Of a stretch of 64,000 nt of DNA, positions 1-7,543 are shown in pieces. Each line of letters starts with the position of its first letter. The stretch's first letter is position 1. Origin of the DNA: CAWJJM01 sp963843275. GTDB taxonomy: Bacteria; Acidobacteriota; Thermoanaerobaculia; Multivoradales; JBCCEF01. Both the position numbers and the translations under genes were made by a program. The notes beneath the pieces were generated by a model, which was given only the letters and a program-made list of their open reading frames with translations, had not been told where the DNA came from and did not search any database. The DNA is taken from positions 1,674,001 through 1,738,000 of the forward strand of contig CAWJJM010000012.1 of NCBI GenBank assembly GCA_963843275.1, read 5' to 3'.

Positions 1-173
1 GCTTCCCGCGCGTGGCGACCACGATCGAGCCGCTCGACGCCTTCTATCCCGCCGAGGAGTACCACCAGGACTACTACGAGAAGAACCCGATCCGCTACCG
101 TTTCTACCGCACCGCGTGCGGTCGCGACGCCCGGCTGCACGAGCTCTGGGGAGCCGAGGCCGGGGGGCACTGA
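1..173 (+). CDS. msrA: Peptide methionine sulfoxide reductase MsrA, C-terminal fragment
   Basis: Only the last 56 residues are in the window; the reading frame starts at base 3 and the gene begins before base 1. The fragment contains FYPAEEYHQDYYEKNP followed by IRYRFYRTACGRD, a signature of the MsrA C-terminal region (the YHQ.YY segment lies in the substrate pocket and the later Cys is a possible resolving cysteine). MsrA enzymes reduce methionine-S-sulfoxide in proteins, using thioredoxin as reductant. The catalytic N-terminal GCFW motif is outside the window, so completeness cannot be judged. The next gene is convergent, 27 bp away. Confidence 0.85.
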   Translation, partial: FPRVATTIEPLDAFYPAEEYHQDYYEKNPIRYRFYRTACGRDARLHELWGAEAGGH

Positions 174-200
174 GCCGCGGCTGCGGCCGCGGTGGCGGCG

Positions 201-776
201 TCAGCGCGCCGCCGGGGCACCTTCCGCGGTGCGCTCGAGCACCTTCTCGGCGAGCAGCCGGGCGTGCTCGAGGCTGGCGGCGGTGACCTCCACCGCCAGG
301 TCGCTGCGCCGCAGCGCGTGGACCGTCCACTGGTCCTCGGTGCGGTTCTCGACCGCAAAGGCTTCGTCGGCCAGGCCGTCCACCGGCTGGGCGGCCGCCT
401 CGTGTCCCAGCCCGCGCGCCGTCTCGAGCGCCGCCTCGGAGCCCTCGAAGGTCGCTGGCGGCTGCAGCCGCACGGCGACGAACTCGAAGCGCCCCGCCGC
501 GGGGCGCAGCCCGTAGGTGCAGCCCCGGAACTGGCCGTAGTCCTCGCTGGAGGCGGGCTGCTCGATGCGGCCGTCGAGGGCCGCGGCCACCTCGTCGGCC
601 GGGAGCAGGGCGCAGAGGTCGAGCGCCCCGAGGTCGCGGCCAGCGGCCGGCTCGACCGCGGCCCGGGCATCGGCGGCCGGCGGCGCCTGCGCGTCTCCCG
701 CCGGGGCCGCGCTCCCCTCGCCGCCGCAGCCGATCCCCCACAAGAGCACCTCGCCAACACGCCTGGCCCGTCGCAT
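201..776 (-). CDS. Putative lipoprotein, DUF3558-like
   Basis: A 191-residue protein with a short charged N-terminus and the lipobox-like GIGC, Cys at residue 17, so it is probably a lipid-anchored envelope protein. The start is supported by GGAGG four bases upstream of the ATG. After a Pro/Ala-rich linker comes LDLCALLPADEVAAALDG and a later GCTYGL, a pattern resembling DUF3558-type lipoproteins, in which two cysteines bracket the N-terminal part of the domain. The family assignment rests on this pattern only. No enzymatic motif is visible. It is transcribed towards msrA and lies downstream of another minus-strand secreted protein, about 80 bp away. Confidence 0.6.
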   Translation of the reverse strand: MRRARRVGEVLLWGIGCGGEGSAAPAGDAQAPPAADARAAVEPAAGRDLGALDLCALLPADEVAAALDGRIEQPASSEDYGQFRGCTYGLRPAAGRFEFVAVRLQPPATFEGSEAALETARGLGHEAAAQPVDGLADEAFAVENRTEDQWTVHALRRSDLAVEVTAASLEHARLLAEKVLERTAEGAPAAR

Positions 777-857
777 CGTTCCTCCAGGTCTCCGCCGTAC
801 CCGAGGATCGGGACGGCCCGCCGGCGGGAACCCGGGCCGGACCGCTGCCGTCCGCGC

Positions 858-1289
858 TCAGTGCTCGGCCGCGGCCACCAGGGCGGCGGCGCTCGTCGGC
901 CCGAGGGCGTAGGTGTCCGTGTGCGAGCTGATCATCTTGCGGAACTCGAGCGACGCGGCGAACCCGGTGGTCATCCCCTTGGCCTTCACGGCCGCCTCCA
1001 CCTTGGCGTCCTCGGCGTCGCTGCGCTCCGGGGTGATCCCCAGGTAGTCCCAGGAGTCGCCGTCGAGGTGGGCGTACCACTGCGTCGGCGCCAACCCGAG
1101 GCCCGCGTCGACCGCCTCGCGGGCGGCCATCCACTTGAGGAAATCGAGGTGCTGGCCGGGAGCGACGTGGTAGATCGCGACGATCACGGTTCCGGGCTCG
1201 GCCTCCTCGTCGGCCGCGCGGGTGGCGACCGCGGCGAGCAGGGCGAGGACGACGGCGGCGAGAACGACGGCGGTGAACCTCTTGCGCAT
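858..1289 (-). CDS. Secreted protein of unknown function
   Basis: A 143-residue protein with a classical signal peptide: MRKRF, then a hydrophobic run, then ATRAADEE with a likely cleavage site near residue 25. The ATG at 1289 is preferred over a GTG three bases upstream because AAGGAGG lies seven bases before it. The mature part (IVAIYHVAPGQHLDFLKWM, then an acidic stretch and EFRKMISSHTDTY) reads like a ferredoxin-like or dimeric alpha/beta-barrel fold that often follows transport secretion, but I do not recognise a family. The 235 bp upstream, to the dnaE2 start, contain no gene that I can see. Confidence 0.6.
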   Translation of the reverse strand: MRKRFTAVVLAAVVLALLAAVATRAADEEAEPGTVIVAIYHVAPGQHLDFLKWMAAREAVDAGLGLAPTQWYAHLDGDSWDYLGITPERSDAEDAKVEAAVKAKGMTTGFAASLEFRKMISSHTDTYALGPTSAAALVAAAEH

Positions 1290-1524
1290 CACAGATCCTC
1301 CTTGGGCGCCGGGCGCCCGCGAGCCGGCCGCGACGAGCCTCCGGACAGCCCAGCTGTCCGCGCGGCGCGCGGCCGGTGAAACGACCGATCGAGGGAAACG
1401 ACTCCGTCAGCTTAGCACCTTCCCCGGGGCGGTCCATCGCCCGGGCCGTCGCTCGGTTTCGGAGCCACGACCATCGCCCGGGCCGGCTTGACTTACGACC
1501 CGTTACCGCCTTAGCGTGGCGACC

Positions 1525-4500
1525 ATGTCCCCGGACGGCCCCGCCCGCGACCTCCCCGCCCCGCCGGCGCGCGGCGTGGGGCGCTGGCTCGACCTCACCG
1601 GGCTGCGCGGCCCCGGGGGCCGCGGCCCGGCGGCGGAGCCTGCCCCGGGCGCCGCCGGGCCGCCTGCAGCGGGCTCCCGCCCCGGTCGGCCGCGGCGCCG
1701 CGGTGCCGCACCTCCCTACTGCGAGCTGCGCGCGGCCTCGGCCTTCTCCTTCCTCGACGGCGCCTCGCTGCCCGAGGACCTGGTGGCCCGCGCCGCCGAG
1801 CTCGAGCTGCCGGCGGTGGCGCTGGTCGACCGCAACGGCGTCTACGGGGCGCCGCGCTTCTACGCCGCCGCCCGCCGCGCCGGGCTGCGCGCCCTGGTGG
1901 GCGCCGAGGTGGCGCTCGACGACGGCTCCGGCCGCCCCTCCGCCGCGCTGCCCCGCCTCACCCTGCTGGTGCGCGACCGCACCGGCTACCGCAACCTCTG
2001 CCGGCTGCTCACCGCCGCCGCCCGCGGCCGGGCCAAGGGCGAGGCGCGCGCCGGCTGGGAGCTGGTGGCGGTCCACGCCCGCGGCCTCCACTGCCTGACC
2101 GGCGGCGCCGAGGGGCCGGTGGTGCGCGCCCTGGCGGCGACCCCACCGGCGGCGCGGCGCGCGCCGCCCTCGAGCGGCTCGCCGACCTCTTCCCCGGCCG
2201 CCTGCACGTCGAGCTGCAGCGCCACCGGCGGCGCGACGAGGAGCACCGCAACCGGGCGCTCGCCGAGCTCGCCGGCCGCCTGCGGCTGCCGCTGGTGGCC
2301 ACCAACGGCGTGCGCTACGCCCGCCCCGACGACAAGCCGCTGCACGACGTGCTGACCTGCATCCGCGAGGGCACCCCCCTCGACGCCGCCGGCCGCCTGC
2401 TCGCCGCCCACCGCGAGCGGCACCTCAAAGGCGCCGCCGAGATGGGCGCCCTGTTCGCCGACCTGCCGGCGGCGCTGGCCGCCGCCGCCGAGCTCGCCGA
2501 CGAGCTCGACTTCACCCTCGCCGACCTCGGCTACCGCTTCCCCGACTACCCGCTGCCCCCGGGCGAGACCCCCGCCTCCTACCTGCGCCAGGTCACCTGG
2601 AACGCCGCCCGCGCCCGCTTCCGGCCGCTGACCGCCCGCGCCCAGGCGCAGCTCGAGCACGAGCTCGCGATGATCGACAAGCTCGACCTCGCCGGCTACT
2701 TCCTCATCGTCTGGGACATCGTGCGCTTCTGCCGCCGCGAGGGGATCCTGGTGCAGGGCCGCGGCTCGGCGGCCAACAGCGCGGTCTGCTACGCGCTGTC
2801 GATCACCGCCGTCGACCCGGTGAAGATGGAGCTGCTGTTCGAGCGCTTCCTCTCCGAGGAGCGCGGCGAGTGGCCCGACATCGACCTCGACCTGCCGTCG
2901 GGCGACCAGCGCGAGAAGGTGATCCAGTACGTCTACCACCGCTACGGCGACCACGGCGCGGCGATGACCGCCAACGTCATCACCTACCGCGACCGCTCGG
3001 CGGCGCGCGAGGTGGCCAAGGCGCTCGGCTACTCGCCGGAGCAGGTCGACCGGCTGGCCAAGCAGCTCGGCACCTGGACCTACGACGTCTCCCGCGGCGA
3101 TCCGCGCAGCTTCGCGGCGGAGATCGCGGCGGCCGGCTTCGACCCCGAGGAGCCGCGGATGCGGCACTTCGCGGCGACTGTGGCGGCGCATCCAGCACCT
3201 GCCGCGCCACCTCGGCCAGCACTCCGGCGGCATGGTGATCGCCGCCGGCCGGCTCGACGAGGTGGTGCCGCTCGAGCCGGCGTCGATGCCCGGCCGGGTG
3301 GTGGTGCAGTGGGACAAGGACGACTGCGCCGACCTCGGGATCATCAAGGTCGACCTGCTCGGGCTGGGGATGCTCAACGCGCTGGCCGAGGCGGTGCCCC
3401 TGATCCGCGAGCGCGAGGGGCGGACGGTCGACCTCGCCCACCTGCCGCCGGACGATCCCGAGACCTACGCCATGATCCGCGCCGCCGACACCGTGGGGGT
3501 GTTCCAGATCGAGAGCCGGGCGCAGATGGCGTCGCTGCCGCGCAACGCCCCGCGCCGCTTCTACGACCTGGTGGTCCAGGTGGCGATCATCCGCCCCGGC
3601 CCGATCGTCGGCAACATGGCCAACCCCTACTTCGAGCGGCGCCAGGGCCGGCAGCCGGTGACCTACCCGCACCCCTGCCTCGAGCCGATCCTCGCCCGCA
3701 CCCTGGGGGTGCCGCTGTTCCAGGAGCAGATCCTGCGCATCGCCATGGTGGCGGCCGGCTTCTCCGGCGGCGAGGCCGAGGAGCTGCGCCGGGCGATGGG
3801 CTTCAAGCGCTCGCTCGAGCGGATGCGGGCGATCGAGGGGAGGCTGCGCGCCGGCATGGCGGCGCGCGGCATCGGGGAGGCGGCGCGGCAGCAGATCGCC
3901 GGCGCCATCAGCTCGTTCGCCCTCTACGGCTTCCCCGAGTCGCACGCCGCCAGCTTCGCCCTGATCGCCTACGCCAGCGCCTACCTCAAGGCCCACCACC
4001 CCACCGCCTTCTACGTCGCGCTGCTCAACGCCTGGCCGATGGGCTTCTACCACCCCGCCAGCCTGGTCAAGGACGCCCAGCGCCACGGCGTCGAGGTGCG
4101 GCCGATCGACGTCACCCGCTCGGGCGTCGGCTGCCGCTGGGAGGAGGCGGCGGCGGGCGGCGGTGGGCGGCGGCCGCGGGGCGCCCTGCGGCTGGGGATG
4201 AAGTTCGTCAAGGGGCTGCGCCGGGCAGCGGCCGAGGCGATCGAGCGCGAGGCGGCGGCACGTCCCTTCGCCGACGTCGACGACCTGGCCCGCCGCACCG
4301 GCCTGCACGACGACGAGCTGGCGGCGCTGGCGGCGGCGGGCGCCCTCGGCGGCTTCGGCCTCACCCGGCGGGCCGCCCTGTGGCAGGTGGCGCGGGCGTC
4401 GCGCCCGGCGGGGCCGCTGCTCGCCCGGCTCCCCGACCGCGCCCCCTCGCCGCTCCCCGAGATGGCGTCGATCGACGCCACCCTCGCCGACTACGCCCAC

Positions 4501-4884
4501 ACCGGCCTCACCGTCGGGCCCCACCCGGTGCGCTACCTGCGCCCCCACCTGGCCCGCCGCGGCATCGTCCCCACCGCCGAGCTGCCGCGGCTGCCCGCCG
4601 GCAGCCGGGTGCGCACCGCCGGCTCGGTGATCGTGCGCCAGCGCCCGGGCACCGCCAAGGGGTTGCTGTTCATGACGCTGGAGGACGAGACCGGCATGGC
4701 GCAGGCGATCGTCCGCCCCGACCTGCTCGCCGCCCACCGCCGCCTGCTGGTCACCCGTCCCGGCCTGATCGTCGAGGGGATCCTGCAGAAGCGCGACGGC
4801 TCGCTGTCGGTCCAGGCGGAGCGCTTCTGGCCGCTGGGCCCGCCCGAGACCCTGGCCGACGTCCCCAGCCACGACTTCCGCTGA
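1525..4884 (+). pseudogene. dnaE2: Error-prone DNA polymerase DnaE2, interrupted by two frameshifts
   Basis: Three frames together encode about 1,120 residues, the usual length of DnaE2, a C-family polymerase used in damage-induced mutagenic synthesis. The order is a non-conserved Pro/Arg-rich leader, a PHP domain (from YCELRAASAFSFLDGAS), palm with catalytic PDIDLD near 2877-2892, thumb/fingers, and a C-terminal OB fold (LLFMTLEDETGMAQAIV). Frame continuity breaks twice. Near 2134-2139 one G appears to be missing; restoring it gives LAGDPTGGAARAALERL. At 3177-3181 the frame moves from HFAAT to WRRIQHLPRHL, as if a CT dinucleotide were lost. Everything else is well conserved, so either recent inactivation or sequencing/assembly error is possible. 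Start: ATG 1525 or in-frame GTG 1516. TTGACT at 1488 and TTAGCG at 1511 could form a promoter producing an almost leaderless transcript. No imuA/imuB neighbours are present. Confidence 0.85.
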
Positions 4885-4910
4885 GCCCGGCCGGCCGCTA
4901 CCATCCGTCC

Positions 4911-5450
4911 ATGACCGCCACCCACGTCGCCCTCCTCCGCGGCATCAACGTCGGCCGCGCCAAGCGCATCAAGATGGCCGACCTGCGCGCCCTCGTCGCC
5001 GGCCTCGGCTACGGTGAGGTGCGCACCCTTCTGGCCAGCGGCAACGTCGTCTTCACCGCCCCCGGCACCGACCCCGCCGCGGCCGCCGCGCGCCTCGAGG
5101 GCGCCGTCGCCGAGCGGGCCGGCTTCACCGCCCGGGTCGCCGTGCTCACCGCCGACGAGCTGGCCGCCGCCGTCCGCGGCAACCCGCTGGCCGCGGTCGC
5201 CGACGACCCGACGCGCCTGCTGGTCTCCGTCCCCGTCGAGCCGGGCGGCCGCGACCGGCTCGTGCCGCTCCTCGCCGAGGACTGGTCGCCGGGGGCCCTG
5301 GCGCTGGGCGCCCGGGTGGCGTATCTGTGGTGTCCCGCGGGCATCCTCGACAGCCCTCTCGCCGCCGCCGTCGAGCGCACGCTCCCGGGTGCCGTCACCG
5401 CCCGCAACCAGGCGACGATGGAGAAGCTCCTCGCCCTGGCCGGCGGCTGA
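4911..5450 (+). CDS. DUF1697 family protein
   Basis: A 179-residue protein beginning with HVALLRGINVGRAKRIKMADLR, followed by TLLASGNVVF, the diagnostic opening of DUF1697 (N-terminal alpha/beta domain). The C-terminal half ends in ARNQATMEKLLALA, also typical. The biochemical role of the family is unknown; it is usually a small cytosolic protein. It starts 26 bp after the dnaE2 stop on the same strand. TACCAT ends five bases before the ATG and no Shine-Dalgarno is visible, which suggests its own, possibly leaderless, transcript rather than co-translation with dnaE2. Confidence 0.85.
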   Translation: MTATHVALLRGINVGRAKRIKMADLRALVAGLGYGEVRTLLASGNVVFTAPGTDPAAAAARLEGAVAERAGFTARVAVLTADELAAAVRGNPLAAVADDPTRLLVSVPVEPGGRDRLVPLLAEDWSPGALALGARVAYLWCPAGILDSPLAAAVERTLPGAVTARNQATMEKLLALAGG

Positions 5451-5484
5451 GGCCGGCCGGCGGATCTTCGGATAGGGTCGAGCG

Positions 5485-6597
5485 GTGACCCCCACGGCGG
5501 GTGCCCGACAGCGCCGCCGCGGTCCCTCCGGGACCCGGCGGCCCCCGGCCACCGCGCCGGCGGCCTGCGTCGCCGGCGTGCTGCTCGCGCTGGTCGCCTG
5601 CCTCCAGCCGTCGGCGCCGGACCCGACGACGGCGCCGCTCCAGGACGCCGGCGGGGTGCTCAGCGCCACCCAGCGGGCGCGGATCGTCGACTACCTCGGC
5701 TTCGTCGAGCAGCGCTACGGGATCGACTACCGGGTCGTGGTCGAGTCCCCGGCGGCCGGGACCCGCACCGAGGTGCGGGCCGCCGAGCTCTTCCACCGCC
5801 TCGGGGTCGGCGACCGGCACCGGGGTCGCGGGCTGCTGCTGTGGCTCGACCCGGCGCGCCGCCAGGTCCGCGTCGAGGTCGGCTACGCCCTCGAGCCGCT
5901 GGTGACCGACCTCGACGCCGGCCGGATGCTGCGCGACTACCTGGCGCCGCACGGCCGGGCGGCGGCCGTCGGTCCGGCGATCGAGGCGGCGGTCGAAGCG
6001 CTGGTCGACACCCTCGCGCCCCGGCTCGCCGACCTGGCCGCCGGCGAAGTGGCGACGGCGGGAAGCGGCGGCGCCGGGGCCGCCGACGACCTGCGCTCGC
6101 CCCCGCCGGAGCCGAGCTCGCCCGACGATCCGCTGGCGGCGCGGGCCGCGCCGCAGCCCGATCCGCGGGCCGCACGGGACCTCGAGATCGCGCTGCTGCA
6201 CCGCGGCCTGTACCTCCAGTCGTCCCGCCTCTACGACGCGGACTGGCGACGCGCCGACCGACCGGCCCGCTGGACCCCCGAGCGCCTGCGCCAGCTCGGC
6301 CGGGAGTGGGACCGCCCGTACGAGGTGGTCCGCGACGGGGGCTTCGCGGTGGCCTACTACCCCGACGCGCCCGCCCTGGGCCCGACCTTCCTGCGGCGCG
6401 AGCCCGAGGGCTGGGTGATCGATGCCACGGCGACGGCGCGGATCGTCGTCTACGACTTCTCCAACCGCTGGTGGTTCGCCCTTGACGAGCCGTCTCCCTA
6501 CCTCGCCCTGCTGCGCGGCGCGCTGCCGTTGCACCCGGTGCGCCTGCAGTCGGGCCGCGCCGCCTGGGCCGCCGGGCCGGCCCCGCCGCCCCCGTAG
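5485..6597 (+). CDS. TPM-domain lipoprotein
   Basis: A 370-residue protein starting at GTG, with a signal sequence ending in the lipobox LVAC (Cys 39). Residues about 50-180 match the TPM domain (formerly DUF477): LQDAGGVLSATQRARIVDYL, a central RGRGLLLWLDPARRQVRVEVG strand pair and LVTDLDAGRMLRDYL. TPM proteins occur in photosystem II repair factors and in envelope proteins of unknown activity. The second half (residues about 230-350) has no family that I recognise; it is rich in aromatic residues and ends in a Pro-rich tail. TAGGGT lies five bases before the GTG, suggesting a leaderless transcript. The following gene is convergent. Confidence 0.75.
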   Translation: MTPTAGARQRRRGPSGTRRPPATAPAACVAGVLLALVACLQPSAPDPTTAPLQDAGGVLSATQRARIVDYLGFVEQRYGIDYRVVVESPAAGTRTEVRAAELFHRLGVGDRHRGRGLLLWLDPARRQVRVEVGYALEPLVTDLDAGRMLRDYLAPHGRAAAVGPAIEAAVEALVDTLAPRLADLAAGEVATAGSGGAGAADDLRSPPPEPSSPDDPLAARAAPQPDPRAARDLEIALLHRGLYLQSSRLYDADWRRADRPARWTPERLRQLGREWDRPYEVVRDGGFAVAYYPDAPALGPTFLRREPEGWVIDATATARIVVYDFSNRWWFALDEPSPYLALLRGALPLHPVRLQSGRAAWAAGPAPPPP

Positions 6598-6655
6598 CGT
6601 CCGGCCTCCGGGCACCGCGGCCCGCGGCGCGCCGGACGCGACCCGGCGTCCGCCG

Positions 6656-7168
6656 TCAGGCCGTGGTCCCGGCCAGGGGCGTCGTCGGATCGGCCGCCAC
6701 CCGCAGCTCCTCCGAGCCGGCGATCTCGCCGTAGCTCTCGGTCACCACCATCGGACAGCGCAGGCAGGCCGCCTCGCCCTCCTGACCCCACCACCGGCAG
6801 GCCGGTCGCAGCGCGCACACCGGGGGCGCCGCCACCGCTTCGGGGAGCCGCTCGACGATGCGGCGCGCCAGCCGGCAGGAGCTGCCGTCGAAGTGCTGGC
6901 AGGCGGAGCCGGCGCAGGGCGCGGCGAAGCGGAAGCGGCGCGTCGCCGAGCCCGGTCCGGCCAGGGCGAGCAGGCCCTCGCGCACCGGCTCGGGCCGCTT
7001 GAGGTAGGCGAGGCGCGGGCGCTCCGGCGTGCCCTCGACCAGCCCCAGGAGGCGCGCACCGGGCAGCTCGGGCCGGGCGCTGGGGCACTGCACGGCCTCG
7101 GGCCCGGCGACGGCCGGCGCCCCCTCGGGACGCCGGCCCGGAGCCGAGGGCTCAAGCGTTGCCGACAC
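6656..7168 (-). CDS. Cysteine-rich protein of unknown function
   Basis: A 170-residue soluble protein with eight cysteines at positions 28, 85, 90, 98, 118, 124, 135 and 138. The last six lie in a compact segment with C.GSAC, VCALRPACRWW, QEGEAACLRCP and VVTES, which looks like a metal- or Fe-S-binding or disulfide-rich module. No signal peptide is seen. The GTG start overlaps the end of the upstream small gene by 17 bp, so the two are almost certainly co-transcribed and translationally coupled. I do not recognise the family. A role in handling or modifying the small upstream peptide is possible but is inferred only from the linkage. Confidence 0.6.
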   Translation of the reverse strand: MSATLEPSAPGRRPEGAPAVAGPEAVQCPSARPELPGARLLGLVEGTPERPRLAYLKRPEPVREGLLALAGPGSATRRFRFAAPCAGSACQHFDGSSCRLARRIVERLPEAVAAPPVCALRPACRWWGQEGEAACLRCPMVVTESYGEIAGSEELRVAADPTTPLAGTTA

Positions 7169-7355
7169 GGCTCGCCAGGTCCCCGAACAGCTCGCTGGGA
7201 TCGATCCAGATGCCGACCCAGATCTTGGGCGGCACGAGGACCTTGCCGCCGGTCTTCGGGATCAGCTCGCGGTAGGCCTGGAAGCTCGACCGCGACGCCG
7301 TGGTGATCAGCTCGTCCAACGTGATGGTGCGCGCCTTCGCGACGTCGTCGCTCAT
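7152..7355 (-). CDS. Small peptide gene, 67 residues, possible RiPP-type precursor
   Basis: The ATG at 7355 is preceded by GGAAAGGAG with a ten-base gap, good support for a real gene. The peptide opens with an acidic/polar helix-like segment (MSDDVAKARTITLDELI), then FQAYRELIPKTGG, then a hydrophobic, Trp-rich stretch KVLVPPKIWVGIWIDPSEL. There is no signal peptide. A Gly-Gly at 36-37 separating a leader-like half from a different C-terminal half is reminiscent of ribosomal peptide precursors, but no leader family is recognised and no modifying enzyme or peptidase-transporter is adjacent. The only partner is the overlapping downstream cysteine-rich gene. Confidence 0.6.
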   Translation of the reverse strand: MSDDVAKARTITLDELITTASRSSFQAYRELIPKTGGKVLVPPKIWVGIWIDPSELFGDLASRVGNA

Positions 7356-7543
7356 GGCTTTCCGACTCCTTTCCGGACGTGCCTCCCCGCGGCGCCGCCG
7401 CGAGGATCGAAGCTGCCGGGAGAGGCTGGTTTGGAGTAGGGGCGTACGAAATTCTGCGACGTTACGGAGATTGCGCATTCGCCGCCGGACGTAGCGCCGG
7501 CCGCGTTCGGGTACTCTCGGGAAAAACTCGCGGAGGAAAGCTC

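Noticed and set aside
3177..3181. Programmed ribosomal frameshift in dnaE2
   Set aside because: No slippery heptamer, internal Shine-Dalgarno or downstream pseudoknot is evident, and a second frameshift lies 1 kb upstream in the other direction.
2980..4872. A 630-codon frame antisense to dnaE2
   Set aside because: The composition is low-complexity and GC-driven; dnaE2 motifs on the plus strand explain the region.
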